Of a DNA stretch of 7,227 bases, positions 1 through 6,034 are shown in pieces. Source of the stretch: Pseudomonadota bacterium (GTDB taxonomy: Bacteria; Pseudomonadota; Alphaproteobacteria; Rhodospirillales; Rhodospirillaceae); NCBI GenBank assembly GCA_023396465.1, contig JAEWWF010000222.1:1-7227 (forward strand), written 5' to 3'. The notes under the pieces were generated by a model. That model saw only the letters and a program-made list of their open reading frames with translations. It was not told the DNA's origin and searched no databases. Each line of letters starts with the position of its first letter. Position 1 is the first letter of the stretch. Made by a program: the position numbers and the translations under genes.

Positions 1-214
1 TCCAGCGCCAGAAGGTCTCGGCGATGAAGGCGTCGTCGCGGCTGACCTTCCACTTGCGCCAGCGCGGGTGGAGCAGGCACTCGAAGGTCACCAGTTGCAG
101 CTGCTCCGACGGCATGTCGTAGATCCGCACCACATAAGGCCCCGCAGCAACCGTCCGCACGATACGGCGATCCCACGCGGTGGGCCCGGAGTCCGTGATG
201 GCTGTTTCGACCAT
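1..214 (-). CDS. Unrecognised protein, N-terminal part only (runs off the left edge)
   Basis: An open frame reads leftward from an ATG at 214-212 to the window edge, giving 71 residues beginning MVETAITDSGPTAWDRR. A GAGGAA Shine-Dalgarno-like stretch lies about 4 nt upstream of the ATG, which supports this start. The visible part is soluble-looking, with no signal peptide or membrane segment. It starts with a short polar leader, continues with a hydrophobic stretch around residues 23-32 (AAGPYVVRIY), and ends in a Trp- and Arg-rich segment near residues 50-71 (HPRWRKWKV, then ETFWRW). I do not recognise the family and assign no function. It has the same orientation as tlyA but lies 197 nt beyond its stop, so it may have its own promoter. 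The frame is clean and codon use is GC-rich, so a real gene is likely. The C-terminus is outside the window. Confidence 0.6.
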   Translation of the reverse strand, partial: MVETAITDSGPTAWDRRIVRTVAAGPYVVRIYDMPSEQLQLVTFECLLHPRWRKWKVSRDDAFIAETFWRW

Positions 215-411
215 GGGGTTCCTCGTCGCCGACGATCCGCGTGCCGGCGCCGTGTCAGGCTTCCGGCGCCCCTTCCCTCCCGTGGATAACGCCCGCGAAA
301 CCGCCGGGGTTAGCGTACCCAGGCCGCCTCGCCGCAGTGCCGCCTTGTCGCGCCGGGCGGCTTATCCCGTCTGTGCCCGACACCTGAAGGCAGAGTACAA
401 GATTGGGGTGG
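215..411. other. Intergenic spacer between tlyA and the left-edge gene
   Basis: This 197-nt stretch holds no convincing gene. Reading on the minus strand after the tlyA stop there is a perfect 6-bp stem (GCCGCC/GGCGGC, plus-strand 339-344 and 356-361) with an 11-nt loop. No T-tract follows it, so it is not a standard intrinsic terminator. A direct repeat CCGGCGCC occurs at 244-251 and 263-270. Its GGCGCC core is self-complementary, so the copies could also pair. I could not identify a sigma70-type promoter with confidence. Confidence 0.4.
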
Positions 412-1200
<789 letters not shown>

Positions 1201-1204
1201 GGCC

Positions 1205-3124
1205 CTATGCCCGCACCGCGCCTTCGCTACCGCGCCCCAGCGCCTTCAGCGCCGTCGCCACCACGTCGGCGTCGGTCAGGTGGGCCTGGGCGTACTGGGT
1301 TTCCGGCTTGTCGTGCTCGAAGAAGTGGTCGGGAATGGCCAGGGTGCGGACCTTGAGGCCATGGTCCAGCAAGCCCTCGTCGGCCAGGAACTGCAACACA
1401 TGAGCGCCGAAGCCACCGCGCGAGCCTTCCTCGACGGTGATCAGCACCTCGTGGCTGGCGGCCAGCCGGCGGACCAGATCGGTGTCGATGGGCTTGGCGA
1501 AGCGCATGTCGGCGACGGTGGCGGACAGGCCGCGCGCCGCCAGGTCTTCCGCCGCCTTCAGGCAATGGGCGAGGCGCGGGCCGAGGGACAGCAGGGCGAC
1601 CGAGGTGCCCTCGCGCACCACCCGCCCCTTGCCCACCGGCACCGGCTCGCCGACCTCCGGCAGGGCGGCGCCGACCCCCTCGCCGCGCGGATAGCGGAAG
1701 GCGAACGGCCCGTCGCCATGGGCGGCGGCGGTGGCGACGGCATGGGTCAGTTCCGCCTCGTCGGACGGACACATGACCACCATGTTGGGCAGACAGCTCA
1801 GATAGGCGATGTCGAACACGCCCTGGTGGGTCGCCCCGTCGGCGCCGACGAAGCCGGCGCGGTCTATGGCAAAGCGCACCGGCAGGTTCTGGATCGCCAC
1901 GTCGTGGACCACCTGATCGAAGGCCCGTTGCAGGAAGGTCGAATAGATGGCGCAGAACGGCTTGAAGCCCTCGCACGCCAGGCCGGCGGCGAAGGTGACG
2001 GCGTGCTGCTCGGCGATGCCGACGTCGAAGGTGCGGCCGGGGAACTCGTCGCCGAACACGTCGAGGCCGGTGCCGCCCGGCATGGCGGCGGTGATGGCGA
2101 CCACCCGCTCATCGCGCCGCGCCTCCGCCACCAGGGCCTTGGCGAAGACGCTGGTATAGCTCGGCGCATTGGGTTTGGACGCCGCCTGGGCGCCGGTCAC
2201 CACGTCGAATTTCGACACCCCGTGGTACTTGTCGGCCGCCGCCTCGGCGGGCGGATAGCCGCGGCCCTTCTGGGTGACGACGTGGATCAGCACCGGGCCG
2301 GTGTGGTTGGTGTCGCGCACGTTCTTCAGCACCGGCACCAGATGGTCCATCTTGTGGCCGTCGATGGGGCCGACGTAGTAGAAGCCCAGTTCCTCGAACA
2401 GGGTGCCGCCGGTCATCAGGCCGCGGGCGTATTCCTCCGCCCGCTTGGCGGCGCGTTCCAGCGGGCCGGGGAAGCGGGCGGCCATTTCCTTGGCGATGTT
2501 GCGCGCCGACAGCCACGGCTTGGACGACAGCACCTTGGACAGATAGGCCGACATGGCCCCCACCGGCGGCGCGATGCTCATGTCGTTGTCGTTGAGGATG
2601 ACGATGAGCTTGGAGTTCATGGCGCCGGCGTTGTTCATCGCCTCGTAGGCCATGCCGGCCGACATGGCGCCGTCGCCGATGACGCAGACCACATGGCGGT
2701 CGTCGCCCAGCAGGTCGCACGCCACCTTCATTCCGAGCCCGGCGGAGATGGAGGTGGAACTGTGGCCGGCACCGAAGGGGTCGTACTCGCTCTCGCTGCG
2801 CAGGGTGAAGCCGGAAATGCCGCCCGGCTGGCGGATGGTGCGCAGGGACTCGCGGCGGCCGGTGAGGATCTTGTGGGGGTAGCACTGGTGGCCGACGTCC
2901 CAGATCAGGCGGTCGCGCGGAGTGTCGAACACATGGTGCAGCGCCACCGTCAGTTCCACCACCCCAAGGCCGGCGCCCAGGTGGCCGCCGGTGCGCGACA
3001 CCGCGTCGATCAGGTCGGCGCGCACCTCCTCGGCCAGTTCCTTCAGCCGGTCGAGGGGCAGGCCGCGCAGGTCGGCGGGGCCGGACACGGTATCGAGGAG
3101 CGGGGTAGCGGGGCGCTGGGTCAA
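1205..3124 (-). CDS. dxs: 1-deoxy-D-xylulose-5-phosphate synthase (DXS)
   Basis: A thiamine-diphosphate enzyme that condenses pyruvate with glyceraldehyde 3-phosphate to give DXP, the first and often flux-controlling step of the cytosolic MEP isoprenoid pathway (it also feeds thiamine and pyridoxal). I place the start at a TTG (3124) because AAAGGA lies about 8 nt upstream, giving 639 residues (MTQRPATPLLDTV...). An upstream in-frame TTG at 3145 would add 7 residues but lacks a comparable ribosome site. In the 639-residue numbering the ThDP/Mg motif GDGAMSAG begins at 150, the substrate histidine of TGGHLG is H48, the catalytic glutamate of GIAEQH is E372, and DGATH gives D429 and H433. Length and domain order (ThDP-binding, pyrimidine-binding, transketolase C-terminal) are normal and complete. 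It lies 28 nt after ispA and 4 nt before tlyA, so it is almost certainly cotranscribed with both. Confidence 0.97.
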   Translation of the reverse strand: MTQRPATPLLDTVSGPADLRGLPLDRLKELAEEVRADLIDAVSRTGGHLGAGLGVVELTVALHHVFDTPRDRLIWDVGHQCYPHKILTGRRESLRTIRQPGGISGFTLRSESEYDPFGAGHSSTSISAGLGMKVACDLLGDDRHVVCVIGDGAMSAGMAYEAMNNAGAMNSKLIVILNDNDMSIAPPVGAMSAYLSKVLSSKPWLSARNIAKEMAARFPGPLERAAKRAEEYARGLMTGGTLFEELGFYYVGPIDGHKMDHLVPVLKNVRDTNHTGPVLIHVVTQKGRGYPPAEAAADKYHGVSKFDVVTGAQAASKPNAPSYTSVFAKALVAEARRDERVVAITAAMPGGTGLDVFGDEFPGRTFDVGIAEQHAVTFAAGLACEGFKPFCAIYSTFLQRAFDQVVHDVAIQNLPVRFAIDRAGFVGADGATHQGVFDIAYLSCLPNMVVMCPSDEAELTHAVATAAAHGDGPFAFRYPRGEGVGAALPEVGEPVPVGKGRVVREGTSVALLSLGPRLAHCLKAAEDLAARGLSATVADMRFAKPIDTDLVRRLAASHEVLITVEEGSRGGFGAHVLQFLADEGLLDHGLKVRTLAIPDHFFEHDKPETQYAQAHLTDADVVATALKALGRGSEGAVRA

Positions 3125-3152
3125 GGTATGTTCCTTTGGCGGCAACGGACGG

Positions 3153-4055
3153 TCAGGCGCGGCGCGTCAGGACGAACTGCGCAACCTCGCGCAGCAGGTC
3201 GGCCTCACCGTCGAACGGCTTGAGGTGGGTCACGGCCTGCTGCACCAGCATGTCAGCATGGGTGCGGGCGCGCTCGACACCAAGCAGGGTAACAAAGGTC
3301 TGTTTTCCGGCGGCGGCATCCTTGCCGGCGGTCTTGCCCAGTTCGGCGGTGTCGCCTTCCACGTCGAGCAGGTCGTCGACGATCTGGAAGGCAAGGCCGA
3401 GGTCGTGGGCGTACTTGGACAACGCCTGCCGCAGCGGCAGGCTTGCCTTGCCAAGAATGGCCCCGGCGCAGCACGAGAAGCCGATCAGGCGGCCGGTCTT
3501 CAACTGGTGCATGCGGGTGACGGCGGCGACGTCCATGGCCGGACCAAAGCCGTCCTGACGTTCCGCCAGCAGGTCGACCATCTGGCCGCCGACCATGCCG
3601 CCGGCCCCGGCGGCGCGCGCCAGTTCCATCACCAGCTCCGTCCGCACCGCCGGATCGGCATGGGCGCCGGGATCGGCCAGCACCTCGAAGGCGCGGGTGA
3701 GCAGGCCGTCGCCGGCCAGGATGGCGGTGGCTTCGTCGAACTGGCGGTGAACGGTAGGCCGGCCACGGCGCAGGTCGTCGTCGTCCATGGCCGGCAGGTC
3801 GTCATGCACCAGGCTGTAGCAGTGCAGCATCTCGGCCGCCGCCGCCACCCGCAGCGAGGCGGCCGACGACACCCGGAACATGTCGGCGGTGGCGGTGACC
3901 AGGAACGGCCGCAGCCGCTTGCCGCCGTTCAGGCAGGCGTAGCGCATGGCCTCCCACAGCCGCCGTTCAGGCAGATCGTCCACCGGCAACAGGCGGGCGA
4001 GTTCCTCTTCAACGGCACCGGCACGCTCGGCCATCAACTCGCGAAGGCGGCTCAT
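3153..4055 (-). CDS. ispA: Farnesyl diphosphate synthase (short-chain polyprenyl synthetase)
   Basis: 300 residues from the ATG at 4055; GGAGA about 10 nt upstream supports it over a TTG at 4076. This is an all-alpha class I trans-prenyltransferase that adds IPP to DMAPP and then GPP to make farnesyl diphosphate. Seen in order: GGKRLRP (44-50, IPP-binding), the first Asp-rich motif in LVHDDLPAMDDDDLRRGRP (DDxxxxD at 85-91), GGQMVDL (156-162), KTGRL (186-190), and the second Asp-rich motif FQIVDDLLD (223-231). The residue five before the first Asp-rich motif is Tyr80, in a CYSLVHDD context like E. coli IspA HAYSLIHDD, which favours a C15 product over C20. The C-terminus ends LTRRA. It sits 51 nt downstream of xseB and 28 nt upstream of dxs, the usual xseB-ispA-dxs order. 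Geranylgeranyl diphosphate synthase is the main alternative and less likely. Confidence 0.94.
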   Translation of the reverse strand: MSRLRELMAERAGAVEEELARLLPVDDLPERRLWEAMRYACLNGGKRLRPFLVTATADMFRVSSAASLRVAAAAEMLHCYSLVHDDLPAMDDDDLRRGRPTVHRQFDEATAILAGDGLLTRAFEVLADPGAHADPAVRTELVMELARAAGAGGMVGGQMVDLLAERQDGFGPAMDVAAVTRMHQLKTGRLIGFSCCAGAILGKASLPLRQALSKYAHDLGLAFQIVDDLLDVEGDTAELGKTAGKDAAAGKQTFVTLLGVERARTHADMLVQQAVTHLKPFDGEADLLREVAQFVLTRRA

Positions 4056-4106
4056 GTGGGACGGATCTCCAGGCAAGCGGCGGGAACGGGATCGGACGGC
4101 GGCGGG

Positions 4107-4361
4107 TCAGCCGGCCTCGAAGGGGGTGGTACCGGTGGGGCGGCCATCGGCGCCAAGGGAGATTGTCTCGACCCGCTGGCGGGCCTCGGCCAGCTTACGT
4201 TCACAGTGCTGGCGCAGGGCGACCCCACGCTCGTAAGCATCCACCGCGTCGTCGAGCTTCACCCGCCCGCCTTCCAGCGAGCGGACGATCTCTTCCAGCG
4301 CCGCCAAGGCGTCTTCAAAGGACAGCGCAGCGATATCGGCGGGAACGGGGGCATCGGCCAT
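4107..4361 (-). CDS. xseB: Exodeoxyribonuclease VII small subunit
   Basis: 84 residues from the ATG at 4361. XseB is the small, multi-copy helical partner of XseA in exonuclease VII, which degrades single-stranded DNA to oligonucleotides in mismatch repair and DNA-damage processing. The family signature is plain: SFEDALAALEEIV (residues 14-26), RSLEGGRVKLDDAVDAYERG (27-46), then a charged helix LRQHCERKLAEARQRVETI. Two long helices joined at the GG turn match the family, and the length is typical (about 80). Upstream in-frame ATGs at 4382 and 4430 would add sequence without family character, so I reject them. The ribosome site is weak (CTGGACC). The large subunit XseA is not in the window, which is normal because xseB usually travels with ispA and dxs. 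Confidence 0.92.
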   Translation of the reverse strand: MADAPVPADIAALSFEDALAALEEIVRSLEGGRVKLDDAVDAYERGVALRQHCERKLAEARQRVETISLGADGRPTGTTPFEAG

Positions 4362-4401
4362 GCGTCGATCGGGTCCAGGCATTGCGTAAGGGAAGGGGCG
4401 A

Positions 4402-4430
4402 AGTCTAAGCCTCCCCCCACACCAAGGCAA
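4402..4430 (-). promoter_or_regulatory. Candidate sigma70-type promoter ahead of xseB
   Basis: On the minus strand TTGCCT (4430-4425) and TAGACT (4407-4402) are separated by exactly 17 nt. Each matches 4 of 6 positions of the TTGACA/TATAAT consensus. The predicted transcript start, near 4395, would leave a leader of about 35 nt before the xseB ATG. It lies in the 123-nt gap after the deacetylase gene, the largest gap in the block, so xseB-ispA-dxs-tlyA may have its own promoter. The assignment rests on sequence resemblance only. Confidence 0.3.
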
Positions 4431-4465
4431 GGCGCAAGCGCCCCGCTTTCCGCCGGGCGCCGCAC

Positions 4466-4486
4466 GACCGGATGCCGCCGCCGGTC
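4466..4486 (-). repeat. Inverted repeat at the end of the deacetylase gene
   Basis: GACCGG (4466-4471) and CCGGTC (4481-4486) form a perfect 6-bp stem with a 9-nt loop, overlapping the deacetylase stop codon. A second small palindrome, GGCGCAAGCGCC, sits at 4431-4442. Neither is followed by a T-run on the minus strand. They could slow or attenuate read-through, or shape mRNA ends between the deacetylase and xseB, but they are not textbook intrinsic terminators and may be chance in GC-rich DNA. Confidence 0.3.
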
Positions 4487-5414
4487 AGATGCCCATCAGG
4501 GCCCGCACATGGCCGACCGTGCAGGCCGCAAGGGCGCGGATGTCGTAGCCGCCTTCCAGCACCGACACCACCCTGCCGCCGCAGACGTCGTCGGCCAGCG
4601 CCATCACTTCCTTGGTGGCCCACACGAAATCGCTGACCTGGAGCAGCAGATAGGCCATGGGGTCGTTGGCGTGGGCGTCGAAACCGCAGCTGATGATGAT
4701 GAGGTCGGGCTTGAACGCGCGCATGGCCGGCAGGATGACGTCGCTCATCACCTGGCGGAACTCGTCCGACCCGGCACGCACCGGCAAACCGACGTTGACG
4801 ATGTTGTTGTGCCCGCCGGTTTCCGATGGCGCCCCGGTGTCCGGCCATTGCGGCCACTGATGGGTGGAGGCATAGAACATGTCCGGGTCATCCCAGAAGA
4901 TATGCTGGGTGCCGTTGCCGTGGTGGACGTCCCAATCAAGCACCGCCACCCGCTTCAGACCGTGCGCCGCGCGGGCATGATAGGCGCCGATGGCGGCGTT
5001 GTTGAAGACGCAGAAGCCCATGGCCTTGTCGCGTTCGGCGTGGTGGCCGGGGGGGCGGACGGCACAGAAGGCATTGCGCACCTCTCCGCGCGCGACAGCG
5101 TCCACCGCCGTGCAGACGGCACCGGCGGCGCGCAAGGCGGCCTCGCCGCTGTCGGGACTGAGCACGGTATCACCGTCGATGTGGTGGTGCCCTTCGCGCG
5201 GCACCGCATCCATCACCCGTTCGATATAGCTCAGCGGGTGGACACGCATCAGCTGCTCGCGGGTGGCGTGGGGCGCCTCCTCGCGATGGAGCATCATGAA
5301 CTCCTCGGATTCAAGCACCCGCAGGATCGCCCGCAGGCGATCCCCGCATTCGGGATGCAGGTCGCCCGTGTCGTGATCGATGCACGCATGATGCGTGACC
5401 AGCAACGTCGCCAT
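4485..5414 (-). CDS. Histone-deacetylase-family (class II type) zinc deacetylase
   Basis: 309 residues from an ATG at 5414. The arginase/deacetylase fold is complete. HPECGDRLRAIL (20-31) opens the conserved core. RPPGHHAE (120-127) carries the catalytic His pair H124/H125. GFCVFNNAAI (133-142) is followed by DWDVHHGNGTQ (160-170) with zinc ligands D162 and H164. GFDAH (244-248) supplies D246, and LEGGY (286-290) supplies the transition-state Tyr290. No catalytic residue is missing, so an active zinc hydrolase is expected. Family members remove acyl groups from lysines, acetylpolyamines or other N-acyl substrates; the substrate here cannot be read from sequence. There is no signal peptide, so it is cytosolic. 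It heads the minus-strand block and is divergent from the ArsR-type gene. GGGAGG 12 nt upstream is a rather distant ribosome site, and a closer weak TAGGG is also present. AcuC-like or acetylpolyamine amidohydrolase labels are possible but not separable here. Confidence 0.93.
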   Translation of the reverse strand: MATLLVTHHACIDHDTGDLHPECGDRLRAILRVLESEEFMMLHREEAPHATREQLMRVHPLSYIERVMDAVPREGHHHIDGDTVLSPDSGEAALRAAGAVCTAVDAVARGEVRNAFCAVRPPGHHAERDKAMGFCVFNNAAIGAYHARAAHGLKRVAVLDWDVHHGNGTQHIFWDDPDMFYASTHQWPQWPDTGAPSETGGHNNIVNVGLPVRAGSDEFRQVMSDVILPAMRAFKPDLIIISCGFDAHANDPMAYLLLQVSDFVWATKEVMALADDVCGGRVVSVLEGGYDIRALAACTVGHVRALMGI

Positions 5415-5504
5415 AAACCCTACGTGCCTCCCACCCTTCGGGCAATTCCCTTACCCATGTCCTGGCATTGCCGAAATTTGTCACCACTCCGATCAGGGAG
5501 CAAC

Positions 5505-5519
5505 CTGTCTTTACGACAG
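5505..5519. repeat. Inverted repeat CTGTC-N5-GACAG upstream of the deacetylase gene
   Basis: A perfect 5-bp inverted repeat (CTGTC 5505-5509, GACAG 5515-5519) with a 5-nt A/T-rich spacer lies just upstream of the weak minus-strand -35 candidate at 5498-5503. Its position suits an operator or activator site, but its sequence does not resemble the larger repeat at 5590-5610. It may belong to a different regulator or be chance. Confidence 0.3.
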
Positions 5520-5589
5520 ATATGGGACATCGCCTGGCTTGCGGCGAGTGTCCCCGCCGACGGAGGCGATCCCTTGCCCGCACGCGCCT

Positions 5590-5610
5590 GTTTGCTCATA
5601 TCCCGCAAAC
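5590..5610. promoter_or_regulatory. Candidate operator: 21-bp inverted repeat over the ArsR-type gene promoter
   Basis: GTTTGC (5590-5595) and GCAAAC (5605-5610) are perfect inverted copies separated by 9 nt (TCATATCCC), a geometry that suits a dimeric winged-helix regulator. The repeat covers the probable -35 and spacer of the regulator's own promoter and ends 34 nt before its start codon. Bound repressor would block RNA polymerase, so autoregulation is the simplest reading. The sequence differs from the ATTC-N8-GAAT type site that I recall for SqrR. Confidence 0.5.
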
Positions 5611-5620
5611 GACATACACT
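5592..5620 (+). promoter_or_regulatory. Candidate promoter of the ArsR-type gene
   Basis: TTGCTC (5592-5597), a 17-nt spacer and TACACT (5615-5620) resemble a sigma70-type promoter (3/6 and 4/6 matches). Transcription would start near 5627, just before the ribosome site AGGGGG at 5631-5636. Most of the -35 and spacer lies inside the inverted repeat at 5590-5610. The match is modest; the position relative to the repeat and start codon is the main support. Confidence 0.35.
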
Positions 5621-5644
5621 CGCAGGACCGAGGGGGACGTAACG

Positions 5645-6007
5645 GTGGATCACAACATGCCCGACGAACAGGCGCTGGACCTCCAGCAGCTTCAGGAAAA
5701 TGCCCGCCGCGCCAGCGCGCTGCTCAAAGCCATGAGCAACGAGCATCGCCTGCTGGTGCTGTGTCAGCTTCTGCATGGCGAAAGGTCGGTCGGGCAGTTG
5801 GAGCGCATCGTCGGCCTCAGCCAGTCGGCGCTCAGCCAGCATCTCGCCCGCCTGCGCCGCGACGACCTGGTGAAGACCCGCCGCAGCGCCCAGACGATCT
5901 ACTATTCCCTGAAGGGAGAGGAGGCGAGCGCCGTCATCGCCACCCTCTACAGCCTCTATTGCGAAGACACGGCGCCGCCCTGCCGGATGGCCGTGGCCGG
6001 CGAATAG
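5645..6007 (+). CDS. ArsR-family winged-helix regulator with SqrR/BigR-like cysteine pair
   Basis: 120 residues from a GTG at 5645. AGGGGG 8 nt upstream decides this start; the ATG at 5657 is too far from it, and an upstream ATG at 5468 would add 59 residues of non-coding character. The helix-turn-helix core is LKAMSNEHRLLVLCQLL (27-43), SVGQLERIVGLSQSALSQHL (48-67) and RLRRDDLVKTRRSAQTIYYS (69-88), the last being the wing. The canonical ArsR/SmtB metal motif ELCVC is absent (ERIVG in its place). Instead C40 and C106 lie 66 residues apart, as in SqrR (C41/C107) and BigR (C42/C108), whose cysteines form a polysulfide link with reactive sulfur species and lose DNA binding. A third cysteine is C113. 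It is most likely a dimeric transcriptional repressor that senses sulfide/persulfide or thiol oxidation; YgaV-like function is equivalent. It is divergent from the deacetylase operon and convergent with the hydrolase gene 27 nt away. Confidence 0.88.
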   Translation: MDHNMPDEQALDLQQLQENARRASALLKAMSNEHRLLVLCQLLHGERSVGQLERIVGLSQSALSQHLARLRRDDLVKTRRSAQTIYYSLKGEEASAVIATLYSLYCEDTAPPCRMAVAGE

Positions 6008-6034
6008 GCCAGGCCAGCGGCACCCAGCGGCGCC

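Larger units (their letters stand above)
5415..5644. promoter_or_regulatory. Divergent control region between the deacetylase block and the ArsR-type gene
   Basis: This 230-nt region is less GC-rich than the flanking genes and must hold the start signals for both directions. An open frame continues upstream of the regulator start, but its codons look non-coding (an Arg-run, PRRRRRSLARTR), so I treat the stretch as regulatory. Beyond the sites listed separately it has a GGCATTGCC palindrome at 5464-5472 and a small CTCC/GGAG stem at 5487-5500. A weak minus-strand promoter candidate is TTGCTC (5503-5498), 17 nt, CAAATT (5480-5475), which would start transcription toward the deacetylase. Confidence 0.5.

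Noticed and set aside
281..289. DnaA-box-like sequence (TTATCCACG on the minus strand)
   Set aside because: It is a single copy with one mismatch to TTATCCACA, without an AT-rich region, further boxes or dnaA/gidA-type neighbours. There is no support for an origin.
339..361. Intrinsic terminator after tlyA
   Set aside because: The 6-bp GC stem is real but no T-run follows on the minus strand, and similar stems arise by chance at this GC content.
2922..5642. A 906-residue open frame on the plus strand spanning four genes
   Set aside because: It is antisense to part of dxs, all of ispA, xseB and the deacetylase, and also crosses the intergenic gaps. Its composition is the same antisense type and no domain is recognisable, so it is a stop-poor artefact of high GC.
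5468..5644. N-terminal extension of the ArsR-type regulator from the ATG at 5468
   Set aside because: The added 59 residues are Arg-run-rich and lack family similarity, and they would translate through the promoter and inverted repeat. The GTG at 5645 has a well-placed ribosome site.
5645..6007. Arsenic or cadmium/zinc-sensing function for the ArsR-type regulator
   Set aside because: The ELCVC-type metal motif is replaced by ERIVG, and no arsenic or metal resistance gene is nearby.
6008..6034. Bidirectional terminator between the convergent ArsR-type and MBL genes
   Set aside because: The 27-nt gap shows no adequate stem and no T- or A-tracts on either side.
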